A DNA stretch of 64,000 nt, from NCBI GenBank assembly GCA_963757565.1, contig CAVWSB010000011.1, positions 1-64,000 of the forward strand, read 5' to 3'. Positions 30,618-41,231 of the stretch are shown here, one piece after another. A model generated the notes under the pieces. It searched no databases, had not been told where the DNA came from, and saw nothing but the letters and a program-made list of their open reading frames with translations. This stretch comes from PALSA-894 sp963757565. GTDB taxonomy: Bacteria > Pseudomonadota > Alphaproteobacteria > Rhizobiales > Xanthobacteraceae. Position numbers and translations under genes: made by a program. Position 1 is the first letter of the stretch. Every line of letters begins with the position of its first letter.

Positions 30618-31588
30618 TCACCTCAAGTGACACGCCACAAGCTGGCCCGGCTTCACTTCGCGCAACGCAGGGTCCTCGACCCGGCAGCGGTCGAACGCAT
30701 AGGGGCAGCGCGTGTGGAAATGGCATCCCGGCGGTGGCTTCACCGGGCTCGGCACATCGCCCTGCAGCACGATCTTCTTGCGCTTGATGGACGGGTCCGG
30801 CACCGGCACGGCGGCGAGCAGCGACTCCGTGTAGGGATGCAGCGGCGCGGTGAATAGCGTGCGCTTGTCGGTGTATTCGACGATGCGGCCGAGATACATC
30901 ACGGCGATGTGGTGCGCGATGTGCTCCACCACGGCGAGATTGTGCGAGATGAACAGGTAGGTCAGGCCGAACTCGTCCTGCAGGTCCATCACCAGATTGA
31001 GGATTTGGGCCTGGATCGAGACGTCGAGCGCCGACACCGGCTCGTCGCCGATGATCAGGCTCGGCTCCAGCGCGAGCGCGCGCGCAATCCCGATGCGCTG
31101 GCGCTGCCCGCCGGAGAACTGGTGCGGATAATTGTCGATCGCCTCGGCGCGCAGGCCGACGCGCTTGAAGATGTCGGCGACGCGGGCGCGGCGTTCCTTC
31201 GCATTGCCGATGCCATGCACGCGTAGCGGTTCGCCCACGATATTGCCGGCCGTCATGCGCGGATCGAGCGACGAAAACGGATCCTGGAAAATGATCTGCA
31301 TCTGCCGGCGATACGGGCGCAGCTTCGGTCTTGTCGAGATGCGTGATATCGGTGCCGTTGACCGTGATGCTGCCGGCGGTCGGCTCGATCAGCCGCAGGA
31401 TGGTGCGACCGACGGTGGATTTACCGCAGCCGGATTCGCCGACCAGCGCCAGCGTCTGGCCTGCTTGTATCGAAAGGCTCACGCCGTCGACCGCGTAGAC
31501 ATAACCGGCGGTGCGGCGCAGCAGGCCCTTCTTGATCGGGAAGTGCTTCTTGAGGCCCTTCACCTCCAGCACGGTGCGCGGCGCGGCT

Positions 31589-31596
<8 letters not shown>
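30618..31596 (-). CDS. Peptide/opine-type ABC transporter ATPase, OppF-like, one frameshift
   Basis: About 325 codons. Walker A GESGCGKSTVG, a break near 31325, then IIFQDPFSSLDPRMT, the signature SGGQRQRIGIARAL, Walker B LIIGDEPVSALDVS and SHNLAVVEHIAHH. The C-terminal oligopeptide extension HTRCPYAFDRCRVEDP carries cysteines that can hold an iron-sulfur cluster in this family. Its start overlaps the oppD end by eight bases. Confidence 0.92.
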
Positions 31597-32629
<1,033 letters not shown>

Positions 32630-32631
32630 CG

Positions 32632-33513
32632 TCAGTCGCGCTGGCGCGGATCGAGGATGTCGCGCAGCGCGTCCCCCAGCAAATTGGTGCCGAACACCGC
32701 GAGCGAAATCGCCGCACCGGGGAAGATCACCAGCCACGGCGCGACGCGCACGTACTCGGCGGCCGATTCCGACAGCATGCGGCCCCATGAGGGATGCGGT
32801 TCCGGCACGCCGAGGCCGAGGAACGAGAGTGCGGCCTCCACCAGGATCGTGGAGCCAAGCTGCGCGGTTGCCAGCACGATCAGCGGCGCGAGCGTGTTCG
32901 GCAGCACGTGGCGGACCGCGATGGCAAACTCGTTCATGCCGACCGCGCGCGAGGCTTCGACGAACGGCATCTCGCGCAGCATCAGCGTGTTCGAGCGGAT
33001 CACGCGCGCCACCGTCGGCACCAGGGGAATCGCGATTGCGATGATGGTGTTTTCCAGTGACGGGCCGAGCGCCGCGGTCATCACCAGCGCCATCACCAGG
33101 AGCGGCAGCGATTGCATCATGTCCATCAGGCGCTGCACCATCAGATCATACCAGCCGCCGAAATAGCCGGAGGTGAGCCCGATGGTGACGCCGAACAGGC
33201 AGCCGAGCCCGGTCGAGCCGAGGCCGACCGCGAGCGAAATGCGCGCGCCGTAGACGATGCGGCTCCACATGTCGCGGCCCATGAAGTCGGCGCCGAGCGG
33301 ATGGTCGCCGCCCGGATAGGCGAGCGACACACGCGGGTTCGTGCTGGTCGGATCGAATTGTGTGATCCACGGCGCGAAGATCGCCATCAGGACAAATGCC
33401 GTAACGATCACGGCGCCGGCGGCGCCGAGCGGATAGCGCCGTACATAGAAGGCGAGCGTCGCGAGCCGGCTTTCGCGGCGGGCTTCCGTCTCAACTGTAT
33501 CAACGACGGCCAT
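32632..33513 (-). CDS. ABC transporter permease, OppC/DppC-like
   Basis: 293 residues with about six membrane segments. The N-terminal oppC extension ends FAPWITQFDP; HPLGADFMGRDMWSRIVYGARISL is the usual family stretch. The EAA loop is EASRAVGMNEFAIAVRHVLPNTL. C-terminal GTNLLGDALRDILDPR is diagnostic for this permease type. The frame is intact. A Family B palindrome separates it from oppB. Confidence 0.95.
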   Translation of the reverse strand: MAVVDTVETEARRESRLATLAFYVRRYPLGAAGAVIVTAFVLMAIFAPWITQFDPTSTNPRVSLAYPGGDHPLGADFMGRDMWSRIVYGARISLAVGLGSTGLGCLFGVTIGLTSGYFGGWYDLMVQRLMDMMQSLPLLVMALVMTAALGPSLENTIIAIAIPLVPTVARVIRSNTLMLREMPFVEASRAVGMNEFAIAVRHVLPNTLAPLIVLATAQLGSTILVEAALSFLGLGVPEPHPSWGRMLSESAAEYVRVAPWLVIFPGAAISLAVFGTNLLGDALRDILDPRQRD

Positions 33514-33524
33514 CTATTTATCCT

Positions 33525-33575
33525 TGAGCATGATCTTTTCCGAAAACCGGTGCCCGCTTTTCGGGATCATGCTCA
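33525..33575. repeat. Family B palindrome
   Basis: TGAGCATGATC at one end and GATCATGCTCA at the other flank GAAAACCGG and CCGCTTTTCGG. This element is widespread between genes in Bradyrhizobium and relatives. Here it sits inside the opp operon between oppC and oppB and could stabilise or divide the transcript. Confidence 0.8.
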
Positions 33576-34520
33576 TTTCTCGTACGCGATGCGCGGATCG
33601 AGCGCGAGATACGCCATGTCCACCAGGAAGTTGATCGACACCACGCAGACGGCAATGAACATCACGAGGTTCTGCACGATCGGATAGTCGCGCCACCGGA
33701 TCGCTTCGACGAGGAAGCGCGCAACGCCCGGAATGTTGAACACGGTTTCGGTCACGATCAATCCCCCGACCAGAAACGCCGCCTCGATGCCCACTATGGT
33801 GACGATCGGTAGCACCGCGTTGCGCAGTGCGTGGACGAAGTTGACCTTGGCGTAGGAGGCCCCCTTGGCGCGCGCGGTGCGGATGTAATCCTGGCGCAGC
33901 ACCTCCAGCATGGAGGAACGTGTCAGCCGCATCATCAGCGCGGATGAGCGGAAGCCGACCGCGGCCGCCGGAATGGCGAACAGCACGATCTCGTTCCACC
34001 ACGTTTTGGGCGGCTCGGTGTAGATCGGGATCCAGCCGAAATAGCGCACGCATACCATCAGGATCAGGAGGCCGAGCCAGAACGACGGCAGCGAGAGGCC
34101 CGAGAGGCTCACCACGCGCAGCAAATAATCGAGCGGCGTGTTCTGGCGCACCGCGGAGATCACGCCGAGTGGAATGCCGATCAGAACCGCGAAGGTGAGC
34201 GCCATGCCGGCAAGCTTCGCCGAGATCGGCAGGCGCGGGAGGATTTCATCGAGCGCAGGCTTTTCCGAGACGTAGGAATAGCCAAGGTCGCCGTGGGCCA
34301 GCCCCGCGATCCATCGGATATATTGAATGTAGATCGGCTGATCGAGCCCGAGCTGGCGTTCGATGTCGAGCTTGTCTTCCGGGTTGATCATGCCGGAGGC
34401 GGAGAACAGGATGTCGGCAATGTTGCCAGGCACGACGCGCAGCAGCGCGAAGATGACGACCGAGATGCCGAACAGCGTCAGCAGCATCAGCAGGAAGCGC
34501 CGGATCAGATAGGCGGCCAC
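33573..34520 (-). CDS. ABC transporter permease, OppB/DppB-like
   Basis: 315 residues, six membrane segments. The N-terminus MAAYLIRRFLLMLLTLFGIS and VIFALLRVVPGNIADI is typical. LGYSYVSEKPALDEILPRLP leads to the core, and the EAA loop is TARAKGASYAKVNFVHALRN. The C-terminus VDMAYLALDPRIAYEK is the family ending. Intact frame. Pairs with OppC. Confidence 0.95.
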   Translation of the reverse strand: MAAYLIRRFLLMLLTLFGISVVIFALLRVVPGNIADILFSASGMINPEDKLDIERQLGLDQPIYIQYIRWIAGLAHGDLGYSYVSEKPALDEILPRLPISAKLAGMALTFAVLIGIPLGVISAVRQNTPLDYLLRVVSLSGLSLPSFWLGLLILMVCVRYFGWIPIYTEPPKTWWNEIVLFAIPAAAVGFRSSALMMRLTRSSMLEVLRQDYIRTARAKGASYAKVNFVHALRNAVLPIVTIVGIEAAFLVGGLIVTETVFNIPGVARFLVEAIRWRDYPIVQNLVMFIAVCVVSINFLVDMAYLALDPRIAYEK

Positions 34521-34540
34521 GGTGCTCTCCTATGCCTCGG

Positions 34541-34618
34541 TCCGCTCATGCCCGCGGAAGCGGGCATCCAGGACTTGGCAAAGAACTGGGTCCCCGCTTT
34601 CGCGGGGACGAGCGGAGC
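34541..34618. repeat. Family A intergenic palindrome, copy 3
   Basis: TGCCCGCGGAAGCGGGCA and GTCCCCGCTTTCGCGGGGAC hairpins with linker CAGGACTTGGCAAAGAACTG, between oppA and oppB. Its location inside an operon after the receptor gene suits a stabilising stem for a highly expressed upstream message. Confidence 0.88.
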
Positions 34619-34639
34619 ACCGGTGCATGGCGCTCCCGC

Positions 34640-36232
34640 CTACTTGTCCATCCACACGTCCTCGTAGCGGTATCCGTTGTAAGACGAGTTCGTCATGACG
34701 GTGACGTTCTTCACGTACGGCGCCCAGCAGGTGCCCTGCTCGGCGTGATAGAGGATCGGACGCGCCACGTCTTCCTGCAGTTTCTTGTCGATTTCCCAGA
34801 CAAGTTTCTTGCGTTTCGCGACGTCGGTTTCCTGCGATTGCGCGTCGAACTGTGCCTGCAGGTCCTTGTTGCAGTAGTTGGTGTAGTTGCGCTCCGAGCC
34901 GCAGCCGAAGTTTTCATAGAAGGTCTGGTCCGGATCGTCGATGCCGGCGCCGGTCAGGTTGAGGCCGACCGAATATTCCTTGCGCGCGATCTTGGCGAAC
35001 CAGATGCCGCTCTCGATCACGTCGAGCTCGCCGTCGATGTAAATGTCCTTGAGCTGGTCGATCAGGATCACCGCCGGATCGCGATAAACCGCGAGATTGC
35101 GGGTCGAGACCTTGAGCGCGAGATGCTTGTTCGGGCCGTAACCGGCCTTCTCCATCATCTTGCGGGCCTCTTCGCGATTTGTCTTCACGTCGCCATAGCC
35201 GAGAACAGTCTTCAGTTCGTCCGCGGGCATACCCCACACGCCGTCGGGCGGCGGCAGCATCGCGCCGCCGATGGCGGACTTGCCTTCGAACATGATGTCG
35301 AGAAACGCTTTGCGGTCGAGCGCAAGCGCAAACGCGCGGCGCACATTGTCGTCGCTGAAAGGTGCGGCGTCACGATTCATGATCAGGTTGGTGGCGACGT
35401 TGGTCTGCGCCAGCACGCACACCGCGTCCGACTTCTGCGACTTCACATCCTTCATCAGCGGGATCGACACTTCGGTCGGGAAGGTAATGTCGAACTTGCC
35501 CGCGACGAATCCGAGAATCGCGGTCGAGCGGTTCGGCAGGATCGTGTATTCGATGCCGTCGAGGTAGGGCAGGCCCTTCTTGAAGTAGTCGGGGTTCTTC
35601 ACGAGCTTGATCGACTCGTTCTGCTTCAGCTCGACGAACTTGAACGGCCCGGTGCCAATCGGATTGGTGCGCTCTTGCGCGGCCGACACATGGCACGGAT
35701 AGATCGGCGAATAGCCGGACGCGAGCATCGCAAGCATCGCGGGCTGCGGACGGTTCAGGTGGAAGGTCACCTGCATGTCACCTTCGGTCGTGACGTCGGC
35801 GAGGTTGAAGTACCAGCCCTTGCGCGGGTTCTTGCGGAATTTGTTCTGCGAGGTGCCTTGCAGCATGTCGAATGTGCATTTCACGTCAGCAGCCGTGAAC
35901 GGCTTGCCGTCGTGCCATTTCACGCCCTCGCGCAGCTTGAAGGTCAGTGCCTTCTTGTCGTCGCTCCAGGTCCAGCTGGTCGCCAGTTCGGGCTGGACGG
36001 TGTCGATCGAATTCTGCGCCTTGTGCTGGTCGTAGATCACCAGGTTCGAGAAGATCGGCATCGAGGAGACGTTGACCGAATAGGTCGCTTCCTCGTGGAT
36101 CGACATGCTGGGCGGATTTTCGCGCTGGTACATCCGCAGGATGCCGCCAGACTTGGGCTCCTCGGCGTGGGCCGCAAATGCGGCGGAAACGGCGATCGTG
36201 GCGACCGCCAAGCACGCGAGCTTGGTCTTCAT
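34640..36232 (-). CDS. ABC transporter substrate-binding protein, family 5 (OppA-like)
   Basis: 530 residues. GGGGAAAG is placed six bases before the ATG. The signal peptide MKTKLACLAVATIAVSAAFA ends at AHAEE. SBP_bac_5 marks: GGILRMYQRENPPSMSIHEE, LATSWTWSDDKKALTFKLREGVKWHDGKPFTAADV, GPFKFVELKQNESIKLVKNPDY. It binds the cargo of the importer in the periplasm; a peptide, opine or amide cannot be told apart from the sequence. First gene of the eight-gene operon. Confidence 0.95.
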   Translation of the reverse strand: MKTKLACLAVATIAVSAAFAAHAEEPKSGGILRMYQRENPPSMSIHEEATYSVNVSSMPIFSNLVIYDQHKAQNSIDTVQPELATSWTWSDDKKALTFKLREGVKWHDGKPFTAADVKCTFDMLQGTSQNKFRKNPRKGWYFNLADVTTEGDMQVTFHLNRPQPAMLAMLASGYSPIYPCHVSAAQERTNPIGTGPFKFVELKQNESIKLVKNPDYFKKGLPYLDGIEYTILPNRSTAILGFVAGKFDITFPTEVSIPLMKDVKSQKSDAVCVLAQTNVATNLIMNRDAAPFSDDNVRRAFALALDRKAFLDIMFEGKSAIGGAMLPPPDGVWGMPADELKTVLGYGDVKTNREEARKMMEKAGYGPNKHLALKVSTRNLAVYRDPAVILIDQLKDIYIDGELDVIESGIWFAKIARKEYSVGLNLTGAGIDDPDQTFYENFGCGSERNYTNYCNKDLQAQFDAQSQETDVAKRKKLVWEIDKKLQEDVARPILYHAEQGTCWAPYVKNVTVMTNSSYNGYRYEDVWMDK

Positions 36233-36458
36233 CTTTCCCCTCCCAATTTCGCCGGCCGGGTCGCCCACCGGCCTTGGCATTGTTCTTGGGGCGGCACGCT
36301 AATGAGTCGAGTCCGCACGGGCAACCCGGACGATGGGCTAACCGGGTGCGGCATCATGCGCTCGTGGCCGGAATGGCAGCCTTCCGCGGGCGCGGCTTGC
36401 CAAGCCGCAGCGTTTCCGCCCACCATTGGGCTACGAAATCGGGAACACAGGAAGCGCC

Positions 36459-37502
36459 GTGAACGAAAGCCGATCGATCGTCGCCGATACGGCGGCACGG
36501 ATTTTTGCCGATCTGGCCGATCCGCAGGAAGTGAACAGCGCCAAGGATGCCGGCTGGAAGGCACCACTGTGGCGCGCGCTGTCGGAGGCCGGGCTGACGC
36601 TCGCCTGGGTGCCTGAGGAACAGGGCGGCGCGGGCGCGGAACTGGCCGACGGGTTCGCGGTTCTGGGCGTGGCCGGACGCTACGCCGCGGCGGTGCCGCT
36701 CGCCGAAACGCTGCTCGCCGGATGGCTGCTGTCGCGTGCCGGATTGAAGGCGCCCGAGGGCGCGATGTCGGTTGCGCCCGCGCGGCCGCGCGACAGGATC
36801 ACGCTGAATGCCGATGGCACGTTGAGCGGCGTGGCGCGTGGCGTGCCGTTCGCGAAGGAGGCGCAGCATCTTGCCGTGCTGGCGGGTTCCGTGGCGCTGG
36901 TGGCGACCAGCGCCTGCCGCATCAACGACGGCGTCAATCTCGCAAGCGATCCCTCCAACACGGTGACGTTCGATCGCGTGAAGCCGTTGGCGATCGCAAA
37001 GGCTGACATCGACCAGACCGCACTGATGCTGATGGGCTGCGTGGTGCGCGCCGTGCAGACGGCGGGCGCGCTGCAGCAGGTGCTGGACTTCACGGTGCGC
37101 TACGCCAACGAGCGTGTCGCGTTCGAAAAGCCGATCGGAAAATTCCAGGCCGTGCAACACAATCTCGCGCGGCTCGCCGGAGAGGTGTCCGCCGCAATGA
37201 CCGCCGCACATTCGGCCGCGGACGCAATCGCTCGTGGCGGTGCCTTCGACGATGCGATCTTCCTCGAAGCGACGGCGGCGAAAATCCGCTCGGCCGAAGC
37301 CGCGCAGGAAGGCGCCGCAATCGCGCATCAGGTGCACGGCGCGATCGGCTTCACCGCGGAGCACATTCTTCATCGCTACACGCTGCGCATGCTCGCCTGG
37401 CGCGATGACTTCGGCAACGAGAGCTACTGGGCGGCCGAACTCGGCAACAAGATCGCGGCGCGCGGCGCGGACGATTTCTGGCCGCTGGTCGCGGCCCGCT
37501 GA
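36459..37502 (+). CDS. Acyl-CoA dehydrogenase family protein
   Basis: About 347 residues from a GTG behind AGGAAG. WVPEEQGGAGAELADGFAVLG fits the N-terminal domain, and FTVRYANERVAFEKPIGKFQAVQHNLA with HQVHGAIGFTAEHILHRYTLRML the C-terminal FAD-binding domain. The middle beta domain is shorter than usual, and the catalytic Glu is not obvious, so it may be the non-catalytic partner of the next dehydrogenase, as in heterodimeric enzymes of steroid and bile-acid catabolism. Twelve bases separate the two genes. Confidence 0.9.
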   Translation: MNESRSIVADTAARIFADLADPQEVNSAKDAGWKAPLWRALSEAGLTLAWVPEEQGGAGAELADGFAVLGVAGRYAAAVPLAETLLAGWLLSRAGLKAPEGAMSVAPARPRDRITLNADGTLSGVARGVPFAKEAQHLAVLAGSVALVATSACRINDGVNLASDPSNTVTFDRVKPLAIAKADIDQTALMLMGCVVRAVQTAGALQQVLDFTVRYANERVAFEKPIGKFQAVQHNLARLAGEVSAAMTAAHSAADAIARGGAFDDAIFLEATAAKIRSAEAAQEGAAIAHQVHGAIGFTAEHILHRYTLRMLAWRDDFGNESYWAAELGNKIAARGADDFWPLVAAR

Positions 37503-37514
37503 CGGATCACACGC

Positions 37515-38675
37515 ATGACCACAAGCCTGCAATTCGACCAGATCCGCCTGCCGCCCGAGTGCGACGAACTGCGCCACGAGGTGCGGACGTTTCTCGCCGA
37601 CGAGGTCGCGCGCGGCACGTTCGATCCACACCGCGCCGGTCACGGCGACTCCCATTCGAAGGAATTCAGCCAGCGCATCGGCGCCAAGGGGTGGATCGGC
37701 ATGACCTGGCCGAAGAAATACGGCGGGCGCGAGCGCACATTCCTGGAACGTTACGTCGTCACGGAGGAATTCCGCGTCGCGAATGCGCCGGTGCGGCTGC
37801 ACTTCGTCGCCGACCGGCAGAGCGGGCCGATCCTGATGAAGTACGCGCCCGAGCACGTGAAGATGGACGTGCTGCCGCGCATCTGCCGCGGCGAGGTGTG
37901 TTTCGCGATCGGCATGAGCGAGCCGGGCTCGGGCTCCGATCTGTTCGCCGCCAAAACAAAGGCGACCCAAACCAAGGGTGGCTGGCTGATCAACGGCACC
38001 AAGATCTGGACCAGCAACGCGCACATCGCGGACTACATGATCGGCCTGTTCCGCACCTCGCCGCCCACGAAAGAGAACCGCCGTCACGGGTTGACGCAAT
38101 TTCTCGTCGATATGAAGGCACCGGGCATCAAGGTGAACCCGGTCTATCAGTTGACCGGCCAGCACGACTTCAACGAGGTCGTGTTCACCGACGCGTTCAT
38201 GCCGGATGACTATGTGCTGGGCGAAATCGACGGCGCATGGAAGCAGGCGACGAGCGAACTGGCTTACGAGCGATCCGGTCCGGAGCGTTTCCTTGAAACA
38301 TTTTACACGCTGGTTGAACTGGTGCGTGCGCTCGGCAACAAGCCGGACATCCGTTCGGCCGAAGGCTTGGGCCGACTCGTTGCGCAGCTTCACACGCTGC
38401 GGCGCATGTCGGTCTCTGTGAACGGCATGCTGCAAGCCGGCAAGGAGCCGGTGGTCGAAGGCTCGATCGTCAAGGATATGGGCACCGTGTGGGAGCAGAA
38501 GCTGCCGAACCGCGTGCGCGAGCTGGCGGCCTTTGTCGAGGAAGACGTGGGCAATCGCGTCACCCTGGAGGAGCAGATCCGCTTCGCCACCATGATCGCT
38601 CCGAAGGTCACCATCCAGGGCGGCACCACCGAAGTGCTGCGCGGCATCATCGCGCGCGGGCTTGGATTGCGATGA
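37515..38675 (+). CDS. Acyl-CoA dehydrogenase
   Basis: 386 residues, intact. GWIGMTWPKKYGGRERTFLE, CFAIGMSEPGSGSDLFAAKT, GTKIWTSNAHIADYMIGLFR and GGTTEVLRGIIARGLGLR are all diagnostic; the last binds FAD. It oxidises an acyl-CoA to the enoyl-CoA. Partner of the preceding homologue and upstream of CoA-ligase-like and hydratase-like genes, forming one degradative unit. Confidence 0.95.
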   Translation: MTTSLQFDQIRLPPECDELRHEVRTFLADEVARGTFDPHRAGHGDSHSKEFSQRIGAKGWIGMTWPKKYGGRERTFLERYVVTEEFRVANAPVRLHFVADRQSGPILMKYAPEHVKMDVLPRICRGEVCFAIGMSEPGSGSDLFAAKTKATQTKGGWLINGTKIWTSNAHIADYMIGLFRTSPPTKENRRHGLTQFLVDMKAPGIKVNPVYQLTGQHDFNEVVFTDAFMPDDYVLGEIDGAWKQATSELAYERSGPERFLETFYTLVELVRALGNKPDIRSAEGLGRLVAQLHTLRRMSVSVNGMLQAGKEPVVEGSIVKDMGTVWEQKLPNRVRELAAFVEEDVGNRVTLEEQIRFATMIAPKVTIQGGTTEVLRGIIARGLGLR

Positions 38676-38711
38676 GTGGGTTGTGAGGAGCCTGTTTCCA
38701 TTTCCACATTT

Positions 38712-38790
38712 GCCGCTCACCCCCGCGAAAGCGGGGGTCCAGTTCTTGGCAAAGCACTGGATGCCCGCCTTCGCGGGCATGAGCGGAGCG
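38712..38790. repeat. Family A intergenic palindrome, copy 4
   Basis: CCCCCGCGAAAGCGGGGG and TGCCCGCCTTCGCGGGCA hairpins joined by CAGTTCTTGGCAAAGCACTG, between the acyl-CoA dehydrogenase and CoA-ligase-like genes. Confidence 0.88.
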
Positions 38791-38818
38791 CGTGACAACG
38801 CTTGCGGATTGATCTCCA

Positions 38819-40235
38819 GTGCCTGACTTACAAAAATTGCTATGGCCGAAGTCGGTCGCGATCGTCGGCGCCTCGTCGGACACGCGCGGCCTGCGCGGGC
38901 GCATCGTGCAGATCATGCGCGGGCACCCTTACTCAAGGTGCGATCTATCCGGTGAGCCGCAGCGAGTCAGAGGTGCAGGGGCTGAAGGCCTACAAGTCGG
39001 TCGCCGATCTGCCGCCGACCGATCTCGCCGCACTGATCATTCCGGCGAAGTTCGTGCCGCAGGAACTGGAGCGTTGCGGCAAGGCCGGCATCAAGGCGGC
39101 GATTATTCTCTCATCGGGCTTTGCCGAAGAGAAAGGTGAAGCGGGCCCGGCGTTGCAGTGCGAGGTGCAGGCCATCGCGCAGAAATACGACATGGCGGTG
39201 AGCGGGCCGAACGGCGAGGGCTTCGCCAACACGGCCGCGTCGCTTTGCCCGACGTTCAGCCCCGCGATGGATGCGGGCGATGTACCGCTGCTGCCACGCG
39301 CCGACCGCACGCGGGGCCAGGTCGCAGTCATTTCGCAGAGCGGCGGCATGGGCTTTGCGTTCTTCGATCACGGGCGGCCGAAGGAATTGTCGTTCCGCTA
39401 CATCATCACGACCGGCAACGAGGCGTGCCTTTCGGCCAGCGACTTCGCAGAGTTCGTCATTGACGAAGGCAAGACCGCCGCCATCCTGATGCTGATCGAA
39501 GACATCAAGAATGTGGCGACCTTCGAGCGCGCCGCCGCCAAGGCGCTGCGCGCCGGTGTGCCGCTGATTGTCAACCGGCTCGGCGCTTCGGAGGCCGGGA
39601 CGCGCGCCATCGCGGCGCACACGGCGGCGCGGGGCGACGATGCGGCGTACCGGGCGTTGTTCAGGAAATATGGCGTGATCGAGAGCAACGATCTCGACGA
39701 GATGATCGACATCGCGGCGGCCTTCGTTGGCATGGGTTCGCGTCTTCCTGCGGGAAATCGCGTTGCCATTGCGTCCTCGTCCGGCGGCGGCGGCGCGTGG
39801 GTGGCCGACGCCTGCGCACTCGCGGGCCTCGACATGCCGATTCTCGACGATGCGACGCGCGCGAAAATCGACGTGTATCTGCCGCTCTATGGCTGCTCGC
39901 AAAATCCAGTGGATGTTACCGCGCAGGCCATTCACGAGCGCGGCTATGCGGAGTTCGCGCGGCTTGCCGGCGGGTCGCCGAACGTCGATGGCGTCATTCT
40001 GGTGGTCACCGGACGCCATCCGCGCTTTCTGCTGGAAGACCGCGACCACCTGATCGCACTCGGTCGCGACACGAAAAAGCCCGTGCTGCTGTGGAGCTAC
40101 ACGCGCCCTGCGCAGGTCTGCGTCGATCTGTTGAGCGAAGCGGGCTTGCCTCTGTTTACCAATGTGCACAATTGCGCCCGCGCGATGCGCGTCATGGCCG
40201 ACTACCGCGCGGCGCGCGCGTCTTTCAAAGGATAG
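38819..40235 (+). CDS. NDP-forming CoA-ligase alpha-subunit-like protein, one frameshift
   Basis: About 470 codons from GTG. It opens KLLWPKSVAIVGASSDTRGLRG (CoA-binding Rossmann domain), a single-base break near 38932, then IYPVSRSESEVQGLKAYKSV. Ligase domains follow with VISQSGGMGFAFFDHG and IAAHTAARGDDAAYRALFRKYGVIESNDL, where the His is the phosphorylated one in the family. There is no ATP-grasp (beta) part in this protein or next to it, so how it would use a nucleotide is open. Six bases separate it from the hydratase-like gene. Confidence 0.88.
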
Positions 40236-40240
40236 ATCGG

Positions 40241-41035
40241 ATGCCTGATTACAAGGATATTGGCGTCACGCTCGCGGGTCACGTAGCAACAATCGAAATC
40301 CAGCGCCCGCCGAACAATTTCTTCGACCTCGTGCTGATCAATTCGATCGCGGACGCGCTCGACGACCTGGACAAGGATGACGCATGCCGGGCCGTCGTGC
40401 TGGCCGCGCAGGGAAAATCGTTCTGTGCCGGCGCGAATTTCGGCGACGGCACGACGCTCGACAAGTCGGGCCAGCGGCCCGGCGAGGCGAGTTCGCCGAT
40501 CAGCCATCTCTATATGCAAGCCGTGCGGCTGTTCCGTTCGAAGAAGCCGATCGTGGGCGCGATCCATGGCGCGGCGGTCGGCGGCGGGCTCGGCCTCGCG
40601 ATGGTGCCGGATTTTCGCGTGGCGTGTCCGGAGACGCGGTTCGTCGCGAACTTCACGCGGCTCGGCTTCCATCCGGGGTTTGGGCTGACCGAAACATTGC
40701 CCGCAGTGATCGGCAAGCAGGACGCCGCCATGATGTTCTACACCAGCCGCCGCATCGGCGGTGAGGAAGCGCTCGGGATGGGGCTTGCGGATGTGCTGGT
40801 GCCGCAGGATCAGGTGCGTGCAGCAGCAGAGAAGCTTGCAGCGGAGATCGCCGAGAATGCCCCGCTCGCAACGCGGGCGACGCGCGCCACGATACGGCAT
40901 GCACTCGCGGACCGTGTTCAGGCCGCGACCGAGCATGAGCTTTCGCTACAGACGGCGCTGCGCGCGACGGAAGACTTCAAGGAAGGCGTTGCGGCGATGG
41001 CGGAGCGCCGCGTTCCGAATTTCAAGGGGCGGTAG
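40241..41035 (+). CDS. Enoyl-CoA hydratase/isomerase family protein
   Basis: 264 residues. VATIEIQRPPNNFFDLVLINSI, KSFCAGANFGDG and the oxyanion loop HGAAVGGGLGLAMVPDFRVA are diagnostic. At the first catalytic Glu position of true hydratases the sequence is NFTRLGFHPGFG, so that acid is replaced; the enzyme may be an isomerase, hydrolase or decarboxylase of the crotonase fold. Last gene of the plus-strand acyl-CoA unit. Confidence 0.92.
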   Translation: MPDYKDIGVTLAGHVATIEIQRPPNNFFDLVLINSIADALDDLDKDDACRAVVLAAQGKSFCAGANFGDGTTLDKSGQRPGEASSPISHLYMQAVRLFRSKKPIVGAIHGAAVGGGLGLAMVPDFRVACPETRFVANFTRLGFHPGFGLTETLPAVIGKQDAAMMFYTSRRIGGEEALGMGLADVLVPQDQVRAAAEKLAAEIAENAPLATRATRATIRHALADRVQAATEHELSLQTALRATEDFKEGVAAMAERRVPNFKGR

Positions 41036-41069
41036 CTTTTCTGGCCGCGAATTCGGCGGTTGCCGATGC

Positions 41070-41200
41070 GCCCTCTCCCCTTGTGGGAGAGGGCAGCTCA
41101 TAGTTTCAGCAAGAAGTCGGGTGAGGGGTGGCCAGTGACCCCTCACCCGACCGAGCAAGTTGATCCTCGGACAATGCCCTCTCCCACAAGGGGAGAGGGC
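41070..41200. repeat. Family C long palindromic repeat
   Basis: GCCCTCTCCCCTTGTGGGAG at one end is inverted at 41175-41200, with a second inner hairpin around GTGAGGGGTGGCCAGTGACCCCTCAC. It lies between convergent genes and is likely a mobile non-coding repeat rather than a single terminator. Confidence 0.8.
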
Positions 41201-41231
41201 TCGTATACGACCATCGCGACGCTTGCGTTGC

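Noticed and set aside
34532..36616. 694-codon open frame opposite oppA
   Set aside because: Antisense shadow of a high-GC gene; oppA has a signal peptide, ribosome site and family motifs, the shadow has none.
36354..38798. 814-codon open frame opposite the two acyl-CoA dehydrogenases
   Set aside because: Antisense frame rich in Arg, Ala and His with no family features, produced by codon bias of the real genes.
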